From positions 558,001 to 622,000 of the forward strand of contig NZ_CP017715.1 in NCBI RefSeq assembly GCF_001854125.1: DNA of 64,000 nt. Direction: 5' to 3'. Made by a program: the position numbers and the translations under genes. Position 1 is the stretch's first letter, and every line of letters starts with the position of its first letter. The stretch comes from Marinobacter salinus. Lineage in GTDB: Bacteria; Pseudomonadota; Gammaproteobacteria; Pseudomonadales; Oleiphilaceae. The notes under the pieces were generated by a model. It had not been told where the DNA came from. It searched no databases and saw only the letters and a list, made by a program, of their open reading frames with translations. This document shows positions 16,143 to 24,968 of this stretch, in pieces.

Positions 16143-19100
16143 ATGATAACTATAAACGTATTGGGCAACGGAAACACAAGCCGATGGTTGGAGCGACAGG
16201 GAAGAGCTCTTTCATCTTACGGATTGAATTGCCGGTTAATGCCGGCTATGAATGCTGTAAGGGGCAACAGCGCACCTGACATGTGGCTTGTTGATGCCGA
16301 TAGCTTTGAGAAGAAATCCCTGAGAGAGACGCTAAAGGAACTGCTGGGTGCCCAGTCCGATGCAGCCGTCCCGGTCGTGGCAATGGGGAAATCGATTTCT
16401 CTGGAAGCGGCTGAGGATGCCATTGACGCAGGGGTACGCCGCTTCCTGACCAAACCTGCTACCTCACGGATACTGGCTGACACGTGCAGGGAGCTGGGTA
16501 TTTTCAACGCCAGCTTGACCAGAAGCCTCCTGGTTCTGGAGGATCGCGATACCGTTTATGAAACACTCAGAAGGGATCTTTCAGAGCAGCCAATACAGGC
16601 AATACGTGCAACGGACACCAGGTCCCTCCTCGATCTGCTTATCAATCACGATACTGATGCGGTCTTACTAAGCCATTGCCCATGTGAAACAAATTTCACC
16701 GATATCTCTGCCCTATTGAGGTTTTTCCCGGGAGGCTCGGTCCGGCCGATTATCTTCATTGCGGGAGAAGTGCCCGATTCGGAGCTGAAGAGTTGCCTGG
16801 TCCAGGGGCAAGCACATATATATTGTGTGGACTACCCGAATTTGAGCCGTTTCCTGTTGGAGCTTTGGAGTCAACAAGCGTCGCGAAAAGCACCGGGCGG
16901 CCGGATCTACGATATCCTTCATGAACGGGAACAGGAACACCTTGCACTAAACCATCATGCCATTGTCAGCAAGACTAACGACAAGGGACAAATAACCGAA
17001 GTAAACCAGCGATTTTGCGATATCAGTCAGTACTCGGAACAGGAGCTACTCGGCAACAACCACCGGATACTCAAGTCTCACCATCATTCCCCTGAGTTTT
17101 ACCAGGAACTCTGGGAAACCATATCGTCTGGCGACGTCTGGCGGGGCGAGATATGCAATCGTGCAAAAGACGGTTCGTTGTACTGGGTGTCGTCAACTAT
17201 TGTGCCGTTCCTGGGTAACAATAAACGCCCATATCAATACATCGCCATTCGCAAAGACATTACACATGTGAAGAAAGTTGAACAGGATATAGCGCTGCAA
17301 AGCAAGCTGGCAAGCCTGGTCAGCGAGGTCAGCGCCGGGATTCTTTCTGGGCACTGGGCCGATGTTCATGAGACCCTCTCGACCGCTCTTAAACCGCTAA
17401 GCGAGTTTCTGGGTATCAGCCATATCTCCATTCGAATTCACAGAACTGACCAGGTTCTGGCGCCGTGGGAAAATGTCGCATCCGATGTCTGTCAATCTCC
17501 GACCATATCAATCTCAGGTGTAACTGAGTGTGCTGCAGTGCCTCTGCAAGTCGATCACCAAAGCCTTGAGACAACCCTCTGGGCACATGAAACGGAACTG
17601 GGCTCCCTCACCCTTTGCACCAAAGGCGGCAGACTCGCGGAAATTTTTTCTGAACAGGGCCTGATTAACGTGCTTGGCAATGTCATATCCCATTCCCTTG
17701 TTCGCTGGATATCGGAGTTCCACCAGGAACGCAGCCGGGAGCGTCTGCGCAGGGCGCAGTCTTTTGCAAACATCGGGACCTGGGAGTGGAATCTGGAAAA
17801 CGACGAACTGTTCTGGACCGAGAGAGTCCCTATGCTGTTCGGGTATCCCGAGGGTGAGCTCGAAACCTCTTTTGAGAACTTCGTTGCGGCGATACATCCG
17901 GACGACAGGGCCAAGGTACAGCTTGCGATACAGGCATCCATCGATCATGACGCTCCTTATCAGATAGAGCACAGGGTTATCTGGCCTGATCGCACGGTGC
18001 GATGGTTGCTGGAAACCGGAGCGATCGTTCGTGGAACGGATGGCACTGCAAAGCAGATGTTGGGCGTGGTGGAAGATATTACCGCGATGCGCGAAACCAA
18101 GCAGCAGTTGTCACGCCAAACCATGCTCTTGAATATGCTCCATGACTCTCTTACCGCATTTGTTCTTGAAGGCAAGTTCAGTGCAACCCTTGACTCCATG
18201 CTAAAGAGCCTGCTTGAGCTTACCGGCAGTGAGTTTGGTTTCCTTGCAGAGGTTCTTTTCTCGGCTGAGAATTCGCCTTTCCTCAGAATACAGTCAATTA
18301 CGGATATTTCGTGGGGGCCAGAATCCGCGGAAATGTACAGTCGTGTCGGCACGGATAAATTCGAGTTTCATGACCTCGACAACGCCCTTGGTGCGTGTAT
18401 TCGCGAACGAGAAATCATCACCATTGATGAATCGCAGTCCGAGGGACTTTTTACCGGTCTTCCTGACGGGCACCCGAAGATCCGGACGCTCCTCAGTGTT
18501 CCTATTTTTATCGGTTCGGAGCTGGTTGGAACCTTTGCTCTTGCGAACCGACCTTCTGGTTATGACTCCTCAATCATCGAGTTTTTAGGGCCATTCATGG
18601 CAACTTACGGGGTCATAATCAATTCCCAGAGAATGCTGGACATGGAGGAGGTCAATCGGAAGAGCCTTGTCCGGGCAAAGCTGCGGGCAGACCAGGCTAA
18701 CCGCGCTAAATCGGAATTCCTGTCCAACATGAGCCATGAGCTGCGCACGCCTCTGAACGCCATTCAGGGTTTTGGACAATTGCTGCAAAGCGACCTGAAA
18801 TTAAATGAAGATCAGCAAGACAGCATCAGTGAGATTCTCTCCGCCAGTACGCATCTGCTTGCACTGATCAATGAGGTGCTTGATCTTGCCAAAATCGAAT
18901 CCGGCAAGCTGGAGTTATCCCTTGAAAACGTGCCGGTCAGCTTAGTTGTTCATAATGCCTTGATATTGATTAAACATTCTGCCGAAAAACGAGGCCTTAC
19001 TGTCACAACTCGCGGGATTGAACATCTTCATGTAACTGCTGACTGGACGCGTCTCAAGCAGGCCCTGCTGAACCTCCTTTCAAATGCAGTGAAGTATAAC

Positions 19101-19823
19101 CGGTTGGATGGAAGTATTTTGATTGAGGCCAGGCTCTATCAGGAGTCCTGGATAGATATTCAAGTCTCAGACACCGGGCATGGCATTCCGGAATCCCGGA
19201 TCCCCGATCTGTTCCAGCCATTCAACAGGCTGGGGGCGGAGCTTAGCCATATTGAAGGCACCGGGATTGGTCTGTCTCTTACGAAACAAATGGTCGAGCT
19301 TATGGGGGGGAGTATTGGTGTCTCCAGCAAGGTCGGAAAAGGCTCCACCTTCTGGATACGCTTGCCCGCTGAATGCCGTGACACATATACCAGCGCCTCG
19401 CCCACGCTTTGTTTAAGTTCCTCATCAGATGGCATTCCGGACAAACTTCAAGAAAACAAGAGGACGATACTCTACATCGAGGACAATCCAGCAAACCTGA
19501 AGCTGGTCGAGCGAATCATCAAACGACAGCCCCGATTTGCTCTGGTTTCCGCAATCAGCGCTTCTGACGGACTGAGACTGGCCAAAAATTATTCGCCGGA
19601 TCTTATTCTGGTAGACATAAACCTGCCGGACATGGACGGCTATGCGCTTCTTGATCAACTGAAGTCGGTTGAAAAGCTAAGCGAGAGGCCAATGCTGGCG
19701 CTAACAGCAAATGCCATGCGCAACGATATGCAAATGGGCAGAAGTGCCGGTTTCGACGATTATTTGACCAAGCCAATTAATATCGACGAACTGATGAATA
19801 CATTAGAGAGATATCTCGGATAG
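16143..19823 (+). CDS. Large hybrid sensor histidine kinase with PAS, GAF and receiver domains
   Basis: This predicted cytoplasmic kinase has 1226 residues. In order: a degenerate receiver-like module (1-120, keeping FLTKPA but lacking a normal acidic pocket), a second receiver-like module (125-250), PAS (263-376), a weak GAF-like stretch (383-516), PAS (536-646), GAF (663-826), HisKA with His865 in NMSHELRTPLNA, HATPase (963-1076, DTGHGIP and GTGIGLSL) and a receiver with Asp1158 (LVDINLPDMDG). The start at 16143 avoids a 125-base overlap with the Aer-like gene, but no good ribosome binding site is seen. The likely output is the adjacent HD-GYP regulator; this is inferred from gene order only. 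Confidence 0.88.
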   Translation: MITINVLGNGNTSRWLERQGRALSSYGLNCRLMPAMNAVRGNSAPDMWLVDADSFEKKSLRETLKELLGAQSDAAVPVVAMGKSISLEAAEDAIDAGVRRFLTKPATSRILADTCRELGIFNASLTRSLLVLEDRDTVYETLRRDLSEQPIQAIRATDTRSLLDLLINHDTDAVLLSHCPCETNFTDISALLRFFPGGSVRPIIFIAGEVPDSELKSCLVQGQAHIYCVDYPNLSRFLLELWSQQASRKAPGGRIYDILHEREQEHLALNHHAIVSKTNDKGQITEVNQRFCDISQYSEQELLGNNHRILKSHHHSPEFYQELWETISSGDVWRGEICNRAKDGSLYWVSSTIVPFLGNNKRPYQYIAIRKDITHVKKVEQDIALQSKLASLVSEVSAGILSGHWADVHETLSTALKPLSEFLGISHISIRIHRTDQVLAPWENVASDVCQSPTISISGVTECAAVPLQVDHQSLETTLWAHETELGSLTLCTKGGRLAEIFSEQGLINVLGNVISHSLVRWISEFHQERSRERLRRAQSFANIGTWEWNLENDELFWTERVPMLFGYPEGELETSFENFVAAIHPDDRAKVQLAIQASIDHDAPYQIEHRVIWPDRTVRWLLETGAIVRGTDGTAKQMLGVVEDITAMRETKQQLSRQTMLLNMLHDSLTAFVLEGKFSATLDSMLKSLLELTGSEFGFLAEVLFSAENSPFLRIQSITDISWGPESAEMYSRVGTDKFEFHDLDNALGACIREREIITIDESQSEGLFTGLPDGHPKIRTLLSVPIFIGSELVGTFALANRPSGYDSSIIEFLGPFMATYGVIINSQRMLDMEEVNRKSLVRAKLRADQANRAKSEFLSNMSHELRTPLNAIQGFGQLLQSDLKLNEDQQDSISEILSASTHLLALINEVLDLAKIESGKLELSLENVPVSLVVHNALILIKHSAEKRGLTVTTRGIEHLHVTADWTRLKQALLNLLSNAVKYNRLDGSILIEARLYQESWIDIQVSDTGHGIPESRIPDLFQPFNRLGAELSHIEGTGIGLSLTKQMVELMGGSIGVSSKVGKGSTFWIRLPAECRDTYTSASPTLCLSSSSDGIPDKLQENKRTILYIEDNPANLKLVERIIKRQPRFALVSAISASDGLRLAKNYSPDLILVDINLPDMDGYALLDQLKSVEKLSERPMLALTANAMRNDMQMGRSAGFDDYLTKPINIDELMNTLERYLG

Positions 19824-19830
19824 CCAACAT

Positions 19831-20916
19831 ATGAGCGCTTTTTCAGACAAAAAACTTCATGAACAGACGATATTTATCGTAGATGACGAACAGGCCAATC
19901 TTAAATTGTTGGACAAAATACTCACCTCTGCGGGTTACACCAATCTGGTCTTGATCCGTGACCCGCGCGAGGTTCTCTCTCTCTATCGGGAATATCGCCC
20001 CTCTCTGATTCTCTTGGACCTGAATATGCCGGGGATTGACGGCTATCAGGTGATGGAAGAGTTGGGACGGTTGGGAGACTCTCTTTTGCCACCCATTATT
20101 ATTCTGACCGCCCAGCACCAACAGGAATATCTGCTGAAAGCCTTGGAAGCCGGAGCCCGCGACTTTATCAGCAAGCCGTTTGACCGTCGGGAACTGCTGA
20201 TGCGCGTCCAGAATTTCCTTGATGCTCATGTGTCACACCGGTTGGTGCACAATCAAAAAGACCATCTGGAAATGCTGGTACAAGAGCGCACCCAGGAACT
20301 TCAGGATACCAGGCTTGAAATAATTCGCCGGCTAGGCCACGCGGCAGAGTATCGCGACGAGGAAACGGGTAATCACATTATAAGAATGAGCAAAATGTGC
20401 GCCTTGCTGGCGAGAAAACTGGGCTGGTCTCAACAACAGTGTGAGTTGATTCTGAATGCAAGCCCAATGCATGACATCGGAAAAATTGGTATTCCGGACG
20501 CCATTCTCCTGAAACCCGGCAAACTGGATAATAGAGAATGGCAAACCATGAAAGCTCACGCGGAAATTGGCGCAAGGCTTCTTGAGGGTAATGACAGCGA
20601 TCTTCTTGTCATGGCCCGTGAAATTGCCTTGAATCACCACGAAAAATGGGATGGCTCTGGCTACCCGAAGGGATTGAAAGGCACCACTATCCCCATTTCC
20701 GGGAGAATTGCGGCTCTGGCGGATGTGTTTGACGCCTTGACTTCCGCGCGACCCTATAAAAAAGCCTGGCCTCTGGCGGACGCCATTCAGTTGATACGGG
20801 AAAACCGTGGGATTCACTTCGACCCGGAGCTCGTCGAGCTCTTCCTGGATGATGTTGACAGCTTCGTTGCAATCAAAAACGCTTACCTTGACTGCCCGGA
20901 AAAAGAAAACCAATGA
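19831..20916 (+). CDS. Response regulator with HD-GYP c-di-GMP phosphodiesterase domain
   Basis: This two-domain regulator has 361 residues. The receiver domain (about 12-130) has the phosphorylatable Asp63 in LLDLNMPGIDG and a conserved Lys in FISKPFD. The HD-GYP domain (about 165-345) has His214-Asp215 in HDIGKIGIPD and the later HHEKWDGSGYP motif. HD-GYP domains hydrolyse c-di-GMP. It follows the hybrid kinase by 7 bases and overlaps the downstream cyclase gene by 4 bases (ATGA), so translation is probably coupled. A phosphorelay from the kinase is plausible. Confidence 0.93.
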   Translation: MSAFSDKKLHEQTIFIVDDEQANLKLLDKILTSAGYTNLVLIRDPREVLSLYREYRPSLILLDLNMPGIDGYQVMEELGRLGDSLLPPIIILTAQHQQEYLLKALEAGARDFISKPFDRRELLMRVQNFLDAHVSHRLVHNQKDHLEMLVQERTQELQDTRLEIIRRLGHAAEYRDEETGNHIIRMSKMCALLARKLGWSQQQCELILNASPMHDIGKIGIPDAILLKPGKLDNREWQTMKAHAEIGARLLEGNDSDLLVMAREIALNHHEKWDGSGYPKGLKGTTIPISGRIAALADVFDALTSARPYKKAWPLADAIQLIRENRGIHFDPELVELFLDDVDSFVAIKNAYLDCPEKENQ

Positions 20917-22166
20917 AACTGAAGAATGCCAGGGGGATGCTCACTGTAATGCCCGATGCCGCTGTTCTGGTTGATCCGGACCAAACAATCGTCGCAGTGA
21001 ATCACAGGGCAGCGGATCTATTTCGCACTGACGCAAGTAACCTTGAAGGGGCATCTCTGGATATTTTAATACCTGAGCTGAGTGTCGCAGCGCACAGGGA
21101 GCATGTTGCACACTTTTTTAGTCGGCCTGCTCGTCGATCAATGGGAACTGGATTGCGATTTCATGGCAGGAGGGCGGATGGCTCTAACCTGCCTGTCGAT
21201 ATCATGTTGAATCGGCTCATTGTGGAATCCTCAACATATGTCATTGCCGTCATTCGGGATGACTCCGAAAGGCTGGCTATGGAGGTGATGAAAAAGCAAC
21301 TCGAGGCAGCCAACGTTCGACTTGCGAAGGCTCAGGACGCGGGAGGGTTGGCTTGGTGGGAGGTGGATCTAACAACAAACCGAATGATATGGTCTACCAC
21401 GATGCCTCGGATTCTCGGGATCAATGGCCATACTCCTCCATCTCTTGAAGCTGTCCGGGACTTATGTGTTCCGGAAGACAGAGACCATTTCGACTCCCTC
21501 CATCGGGACATGAGAAGCAATTCCGGTAAAAAGGTAACCTTCAGGCTCCGCAACTGCCATGGGCACATTCGATGGCTTGAAGAATCAGTTCACGTGGAAA
21601 CCGGGGGAACCGTTCTGGGTGTAATGAGGGATGTAACCGGGCAGAAAGTGCTCGAAGAGAAATTGCGGACGGAATCGGTTACCGATGAACTGACGGGGCT
21701 CTTCAACAGAAAGCAATTCAATCACGACCTCAAGAGCAACTATTCGGAATTTGTTCGATCAAGATTCAACTCTGCAATCATCATGTACGACTTCGATCAC
21801 TTCAAGAACATAAACGATTCATACGGACATGCCATGGGGGATCGAGTGCTCAGCCAAGTCGCAACTCTGGTTCGCGATCAGTTAAGGCCATCCGATCGTG
21901 CTTATCGGCTAGGTGGTGAAGAGTTTGCAATTCTGCTCAGGGGGTTCAGTACCGACGATGCCTGGACTCTCGCCGACAGAATCCGTCGGGCTATAGAGGC
22001 TGTCCGTTTTAAACTTGGTGACACCCGAGCGAGCGTAACGGTCAGTGTTGGGATAGCCAGATTCCGGGACTCGGACAGTAACTACGAGGACTCTTTGAGG
22101 CGTGCCGATGAGGCCCTATACCAAAGCAAGGCTAATTCTCGAAACACAATCAGCATTCTCGAATGA
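20913..22166 (+). CDS. PAS-PAS-GGDEF diguanylate cyclase
   Basis: This soluble protein of 417 residues has two PAS-like sensor regions (about 10-115 and 130-245) and a C-terminal GGDEF domain (about 250-415). The active site is intact as GGEEF (334-338), and an RxxD inhibitory site (RPSD) stands five residues before it, so product inhibition is expected. No membrane segment is seen. It is translationally coupled to the HD-GYP regulator, so one transcript makes both a cyclase and a phosphodiesterase. It is convergent with the AraC-type gene at 22188. Confidence 0.93.
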   Translation: MKLKNARGMLTVMPDAAVLVDPDQTIVAVNHRAADLFRTDASNLEGASLDILIPELSVAAHREHVAHFFSRPARRSMGTGLRFHGRRADGSNLPVDIMLNRLIVESSTYVIAVIRDDSERLAMEVMKKQLEAANVRLAKAQDAGGLAWWEVDLTTNRMIWSTTMPRILGINGHTPPSLEAVRDLCVPEDRDHFDSLHRDMRSNSGKKVTFRLRNCHGHIRWLEESVHVETGGTVLGVMRDVTGQKVLEEKLRTESVTDELTGLFNRKQFNHDLKSNYSEFVRSRFNSAIIMYDFDHFKNINDSYGHAMGDRVLSQVATLVRDQLRPSDRAYRLGGEEFAILLRGFSTDDAWTLADRIRRAIEAVRFKLGDTRASVTVSVGIARFRDSDSNYEDSLRRADEALYQSKANSRNTISILE

Positions 22167-22187
22167 CTGGCAGGGTGCGACACGGAC

Positions 22188-23255
22188 TTACTGTGGACTG
22201 GCACAGGATTTCATTTCAGGGGGCTGATATTGTGAAGTATACCAAGCCGCTTGCGGTAACATTGGATGGGGTTTCACGGAAAGCACATCGTCTGAGGATT
22301 TTATTAAATCTTTCAGGTGCTTGATAGTTTCGCTCGGATATTCGCCGAAGTGTTGCTGATAGTAGGATGAAAAGCGCCCAAGATGGTTAAACCCCCACTT
22401 GAGTGCGTGGTTGGCCACGACGGGATCCTCAGCGTAATTGCAGATCATCGACTCTCGAACCTTTATCAGTCGACGCGACCGACAAAAACCATGTGGCGTC
22501 ATGCGGGTGTATTTTTTCATGAGGTAATAGAGGTTTCTCAGACTCAACCCTGAATCGCGAGCAATGGAAGCGAGGTCAATATCCACCTCGAGCCCATCGT
22601 TAATCATATGGAGCGCCCGGCACAGTCGGCGATCATCATCACCAACAAGCGGCTTAGGTCCAAGGCCTGGGGCGTTCGAATCTCCCCCTTTCCTGTGTGA
22701 AACCAAGGCTCGTTCAAGGGAGAGTGCGCGCCGAACAGCATGTTCGTAATCTCGAAAGAATGGCGTCGCAGCCAGATAACGTTCGACTATTTTTGCCAGC
22801 TCTCGGTCACCATTTTGAAAAGCTACGCCGGATTCTGAGGATTCGGGACAGGCGATTTGAATAATAAAAAGGTGGGCAATAGGCGATAGATCTGCACGAA
22901 ATTCAACATTCGGCTCCAGAACAAACGGAACGCCCGGGGAGCAGAAAAAAGGTTGGCCATTCACTACAAACTCGGCCGTTCCCTGCAGGGGCATAAAAAT
23001 GGCCGTAGTGTCGGCGTTCACCCCAACTAATTTTGATGCTGAATCGAGGTAGACACCACAAAGGCTGATGTTGCGGGTGGAAAAAAAAGCGAGGCGTGCG
23101 TTGAAGTCACCTTGTCCTGAATCAGTTGACACTTCCTGAGCCAATCGTGGACTGCCTGTCAAAACCTGCAATGCAGATAACCAGCTCTCTGGTTTTCGCG
23201 TCACCAGGCGGAGGTAGTGCTCAAGAAAAAAGAATTGGTTAGTGCTGGTCGGCAC
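22188..23255 (-). CDS. AraC family transcriptional regulator
   Basis: This 355-residue regulator has an N-terminal ligand-binding-type region (VVNGQPFFCSPGVPFVLEP, as in the AraC_binding_2 group) and a C-terminal AraC/XylS double helix-turn-helix (about 225-325) with SIARDSGLSLRNLYYLMKKY and FNHLGRFSSYYQQHFGEYPSE. The start appears to be a GTG at 23255 with AGGGGA upstream. Base composition is low compared with the genes further out (line 22501-22560 is 43% GC by hand count). The target genes are unknown; the nearest candidate is the amidase upstream of it on the same strand. Confidence 0.88.
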   Translation of the reverse strand: MPTSTNQFFFLEHYLRLVTRKPESWLSALQVLTGSPRLAQEVSTDSGQGDFNARLAFFSTRNISLCGVYLDSASKLVGVNADTTAIFMPLQGTAEFVVNGQPFFCSPGVPFVLEPNVEFRADLSPIAHLFIIQIACPESSESGVAFQNGDRELAKIVERYLAATPFFRDYEHAVRRALSLERALVSHRKGGDSNAPGLGPKPLVGDDDRRLCRALHMINDGLEVDIDLASIARDSGLSLRNLYYLMKKYTRMTPHGFCRSRRLIKVRESMICNYAEDPVVANHALKWGFNHLGRFSSYYQQHFGEYPSETIKHLKDLIKSSDDVLSVKPHPMLPQAAWYTSQYQPPEMKSCASPQ

Positions 23256-23412
23256 GCTAAAGGTCCCCTTTCAAGGCCTATGCTAATCGCTACATGGAAG
23301 AGGGAGCCTACATGACGTTAAATGCTTCAGGTATCCAATTACTGCAATTGTTTGTTTTCACTTCCGACCCCGGGCTGCGAAAAAAACGGGATTTTCGGGT
23401 CGGAAAACTTTA

Positions 23413-23437
23413 GCCGACTATTTAGTCAGCTTTTTTT
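23413..23437. terminator. Hairpin with T-tract downstream of the amidase gene
   Basis: GCCGACTA-TT-TAGTCAGC forms an 8-bp stem with one mismatch, followed by seven T on the plus strand. It lies just past the stop of the minus-strand amidase gene. The T-tract is on the plus strand and only a weak one exists on the minus strand, so direction is uncertain. Confidence 0.55.
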
Positions 23438-23441
23438 GCGC

Positions 23442-24917
23442 TCAGAATCCGGTAGGTGGCTCAAAACCTGCCAGGCCGGAATCCTCAAGCAATTGAGCAA
23501 AGCGGATGGTGGTCAAGTCCTTCCCGGACGCTCCGATCACCTGAATATTGTACGGCAAACCCGCTTTTGTGCGACCAACAGGTACCGACGTTGCTGGCAA
23601 CCCCAGTAAGGTGGCCAGTGCTATCCAGCAGAACTGGTCCATATAAGCTCGGGGCTGGCCAGCCACTATGATTCGGCGTTTGAAGACCGGCTGGCTGTGG
23701 TCATGTTTTATGGCGGTGGTTGGGGAAACCGGTGTCAGAAGTACATCCAGTCCACCGAAAAGCTCTTCGATCTCGACCCGCATTTTCTCTCGCACTTCGT
23801 TCCAGGCCGCCCATTGATAGACGGTCTGATTTACCCCGCGGCCGTACTCGCCAATAAAGGGCGTGACCGGGCCGAAGAATCTGAGCCATTTTTCGAGTCG
23901 GGCAATCCACCTCATTTGCCGGCGCTGTGCCGGTTTTAGGGAGGTGCTCAGAAGACTGCCCAGCAAATTAAAATAGGCGGGCAGGATGTGTTCCATATTC
24001 AGCAGGCCGTGACGGGCTTCCGTCACCAGAGCCCCTTTGTCACCGAGCTTCGCCGCAAGGTTTTGATAACCGGTGGTCAGTTCGGCATCAATGGGGCAGA
24101 GGGGGTCGTCCAGCCAGAGGCCAACGCGGGCCTGGTCCAGAGTCTCTAGCGTTGAGGGCTCCATGGTGAGTGACCAGCTCCGGGCGTCTGCCGGGCGTGG
24201 GCCGGCGATGACGCCAAGTAACAGCTCCAGATCCTTGCTGTTCCGGGCCATCGGACCACCTTCCACCAGGTCCGGCCGGGATTGGGTACCGGGAGGTCCG
24301 GGAATATGGCCCCGGAAAGAGACCAGTGAACGGGTGGGTTTATGTCCGAAAACACCGCAGAAGTGGGCTGGAGTCCGAATAGATCCTGCCAGATCGCTTC
24401 CCACCTCAAGCGGTGTCATGCCACTGGCCAGGGCAGCCGCCGCACCCCCCGAAGAACCACCGGGCGTATAGTCCTCGTTGTAGGGGTTGTTGGTAATGCC
24501 GAAGAGCTTGTTGTAGCTCTGAAGATCGGTGGCGTAAATGGGCACGTTGGTTTTGCCAAGGATGATGGCGCCGGCATCTGTCAGTCGCTGGACCACGTCT
24601 GCGTGAACCCGGGGGATATGGTGACGCAGTGGGGGAGCACCGGCCGTGGTCGTCATGCCAGCAACTTCCCACGTATCCTTCAAGGTGAGTGGCAGACCGT
24701 GCAGGGCGCCCGGCGTTTCGCCCGAGGCCAGCTTTTTGTCGGCAGCGATGGCCTGTTCCAGAGCCTTGTTTTCATCCAGCGTAATGACGGCGTTTATGTC
24801 AGCGTTATATTCCCGGATACGCTCCAGGAAAGCCCGGGTAACGGTTTCGCTCGAAATCTTGCCGGCTTTGAGGTCGGCGAGTAACTGATATGCCGGTCGG
24901 TAGTGCAATGAATCCAT
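23442..24917 (-). CDS. Amidase signature family protein
   Basis: This amidase has 491 residues and hydrolyses an amide bond in an unknown substrate. The Ser-cisSer-Lys triad is visible: Lys in LPLTLKDTWEVAG, the cis-Ser and nucleophile region in TPGGSSGGAAAALASG and DLAGSIRTPAHFCGVFG. Compared with GatA it lacks the surrounding gatC and gatB genes, so a role in Gln-tRNA formation is unlikely. No signal peptide is seen. It lies 52 bases from the start of the membrane protein gene on the same strand, and they may share a transcript. Confidence 0.9.
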   Translation of the reverse strand: MDSLHYRPAYQLLADLKAGKISSETVTRAFLERIREYNADINAVITLDENKALEQAIAADKKLASGETPGALHGLPLTLKDTWEVAGMTTTAGAPPLRHHIPRVHADVVQRLTDAGAIILGKTNVPIYATDLQSYNKLFGITNNPYNEDYTPGGSSGGAAAALASGMTPLEVGSDLAGSIRTPAHFCGVFGHKPTRSLVSFRGHIPGPPGTQSRPDLVEGGPMARNSKDLELLLGVIAGPRPADARSWSLTMEPSTLETLDQARVGLWLDDPLCPIDAELTTGYQNLAAKLGDKGALVTEARHGLLNMEHILPAYFNLLGSLLSTSLKPAQRRQMRWIARLEKWLRFFGPVTPFIGEYGRGVNQTVYQWAAWNEVREKMRVEIEELFGGLDVLLTPVSPTTAIKHDHSQPVFKRRIIVAGQPRAYMDQFCWIALATLLGLPATSVPVGRTKAGLPYNIQVIGASGKDLTTIRFAQLLEDSGLAGFEPPTGF

Positions 24918-24968
24918 GGTGTCGACTCTTGTTGTTTTTGAATCAGGGAGTACGTAAAGGATGGATTT

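Noticed and set aside
23442..24917. GatA subunit of the Glu-tRNA amidotransferase
   Set aside because: The amidase motifs fit the whole superfamily, but gatB and gatC are absent nearby, so the general amidase call was kept.
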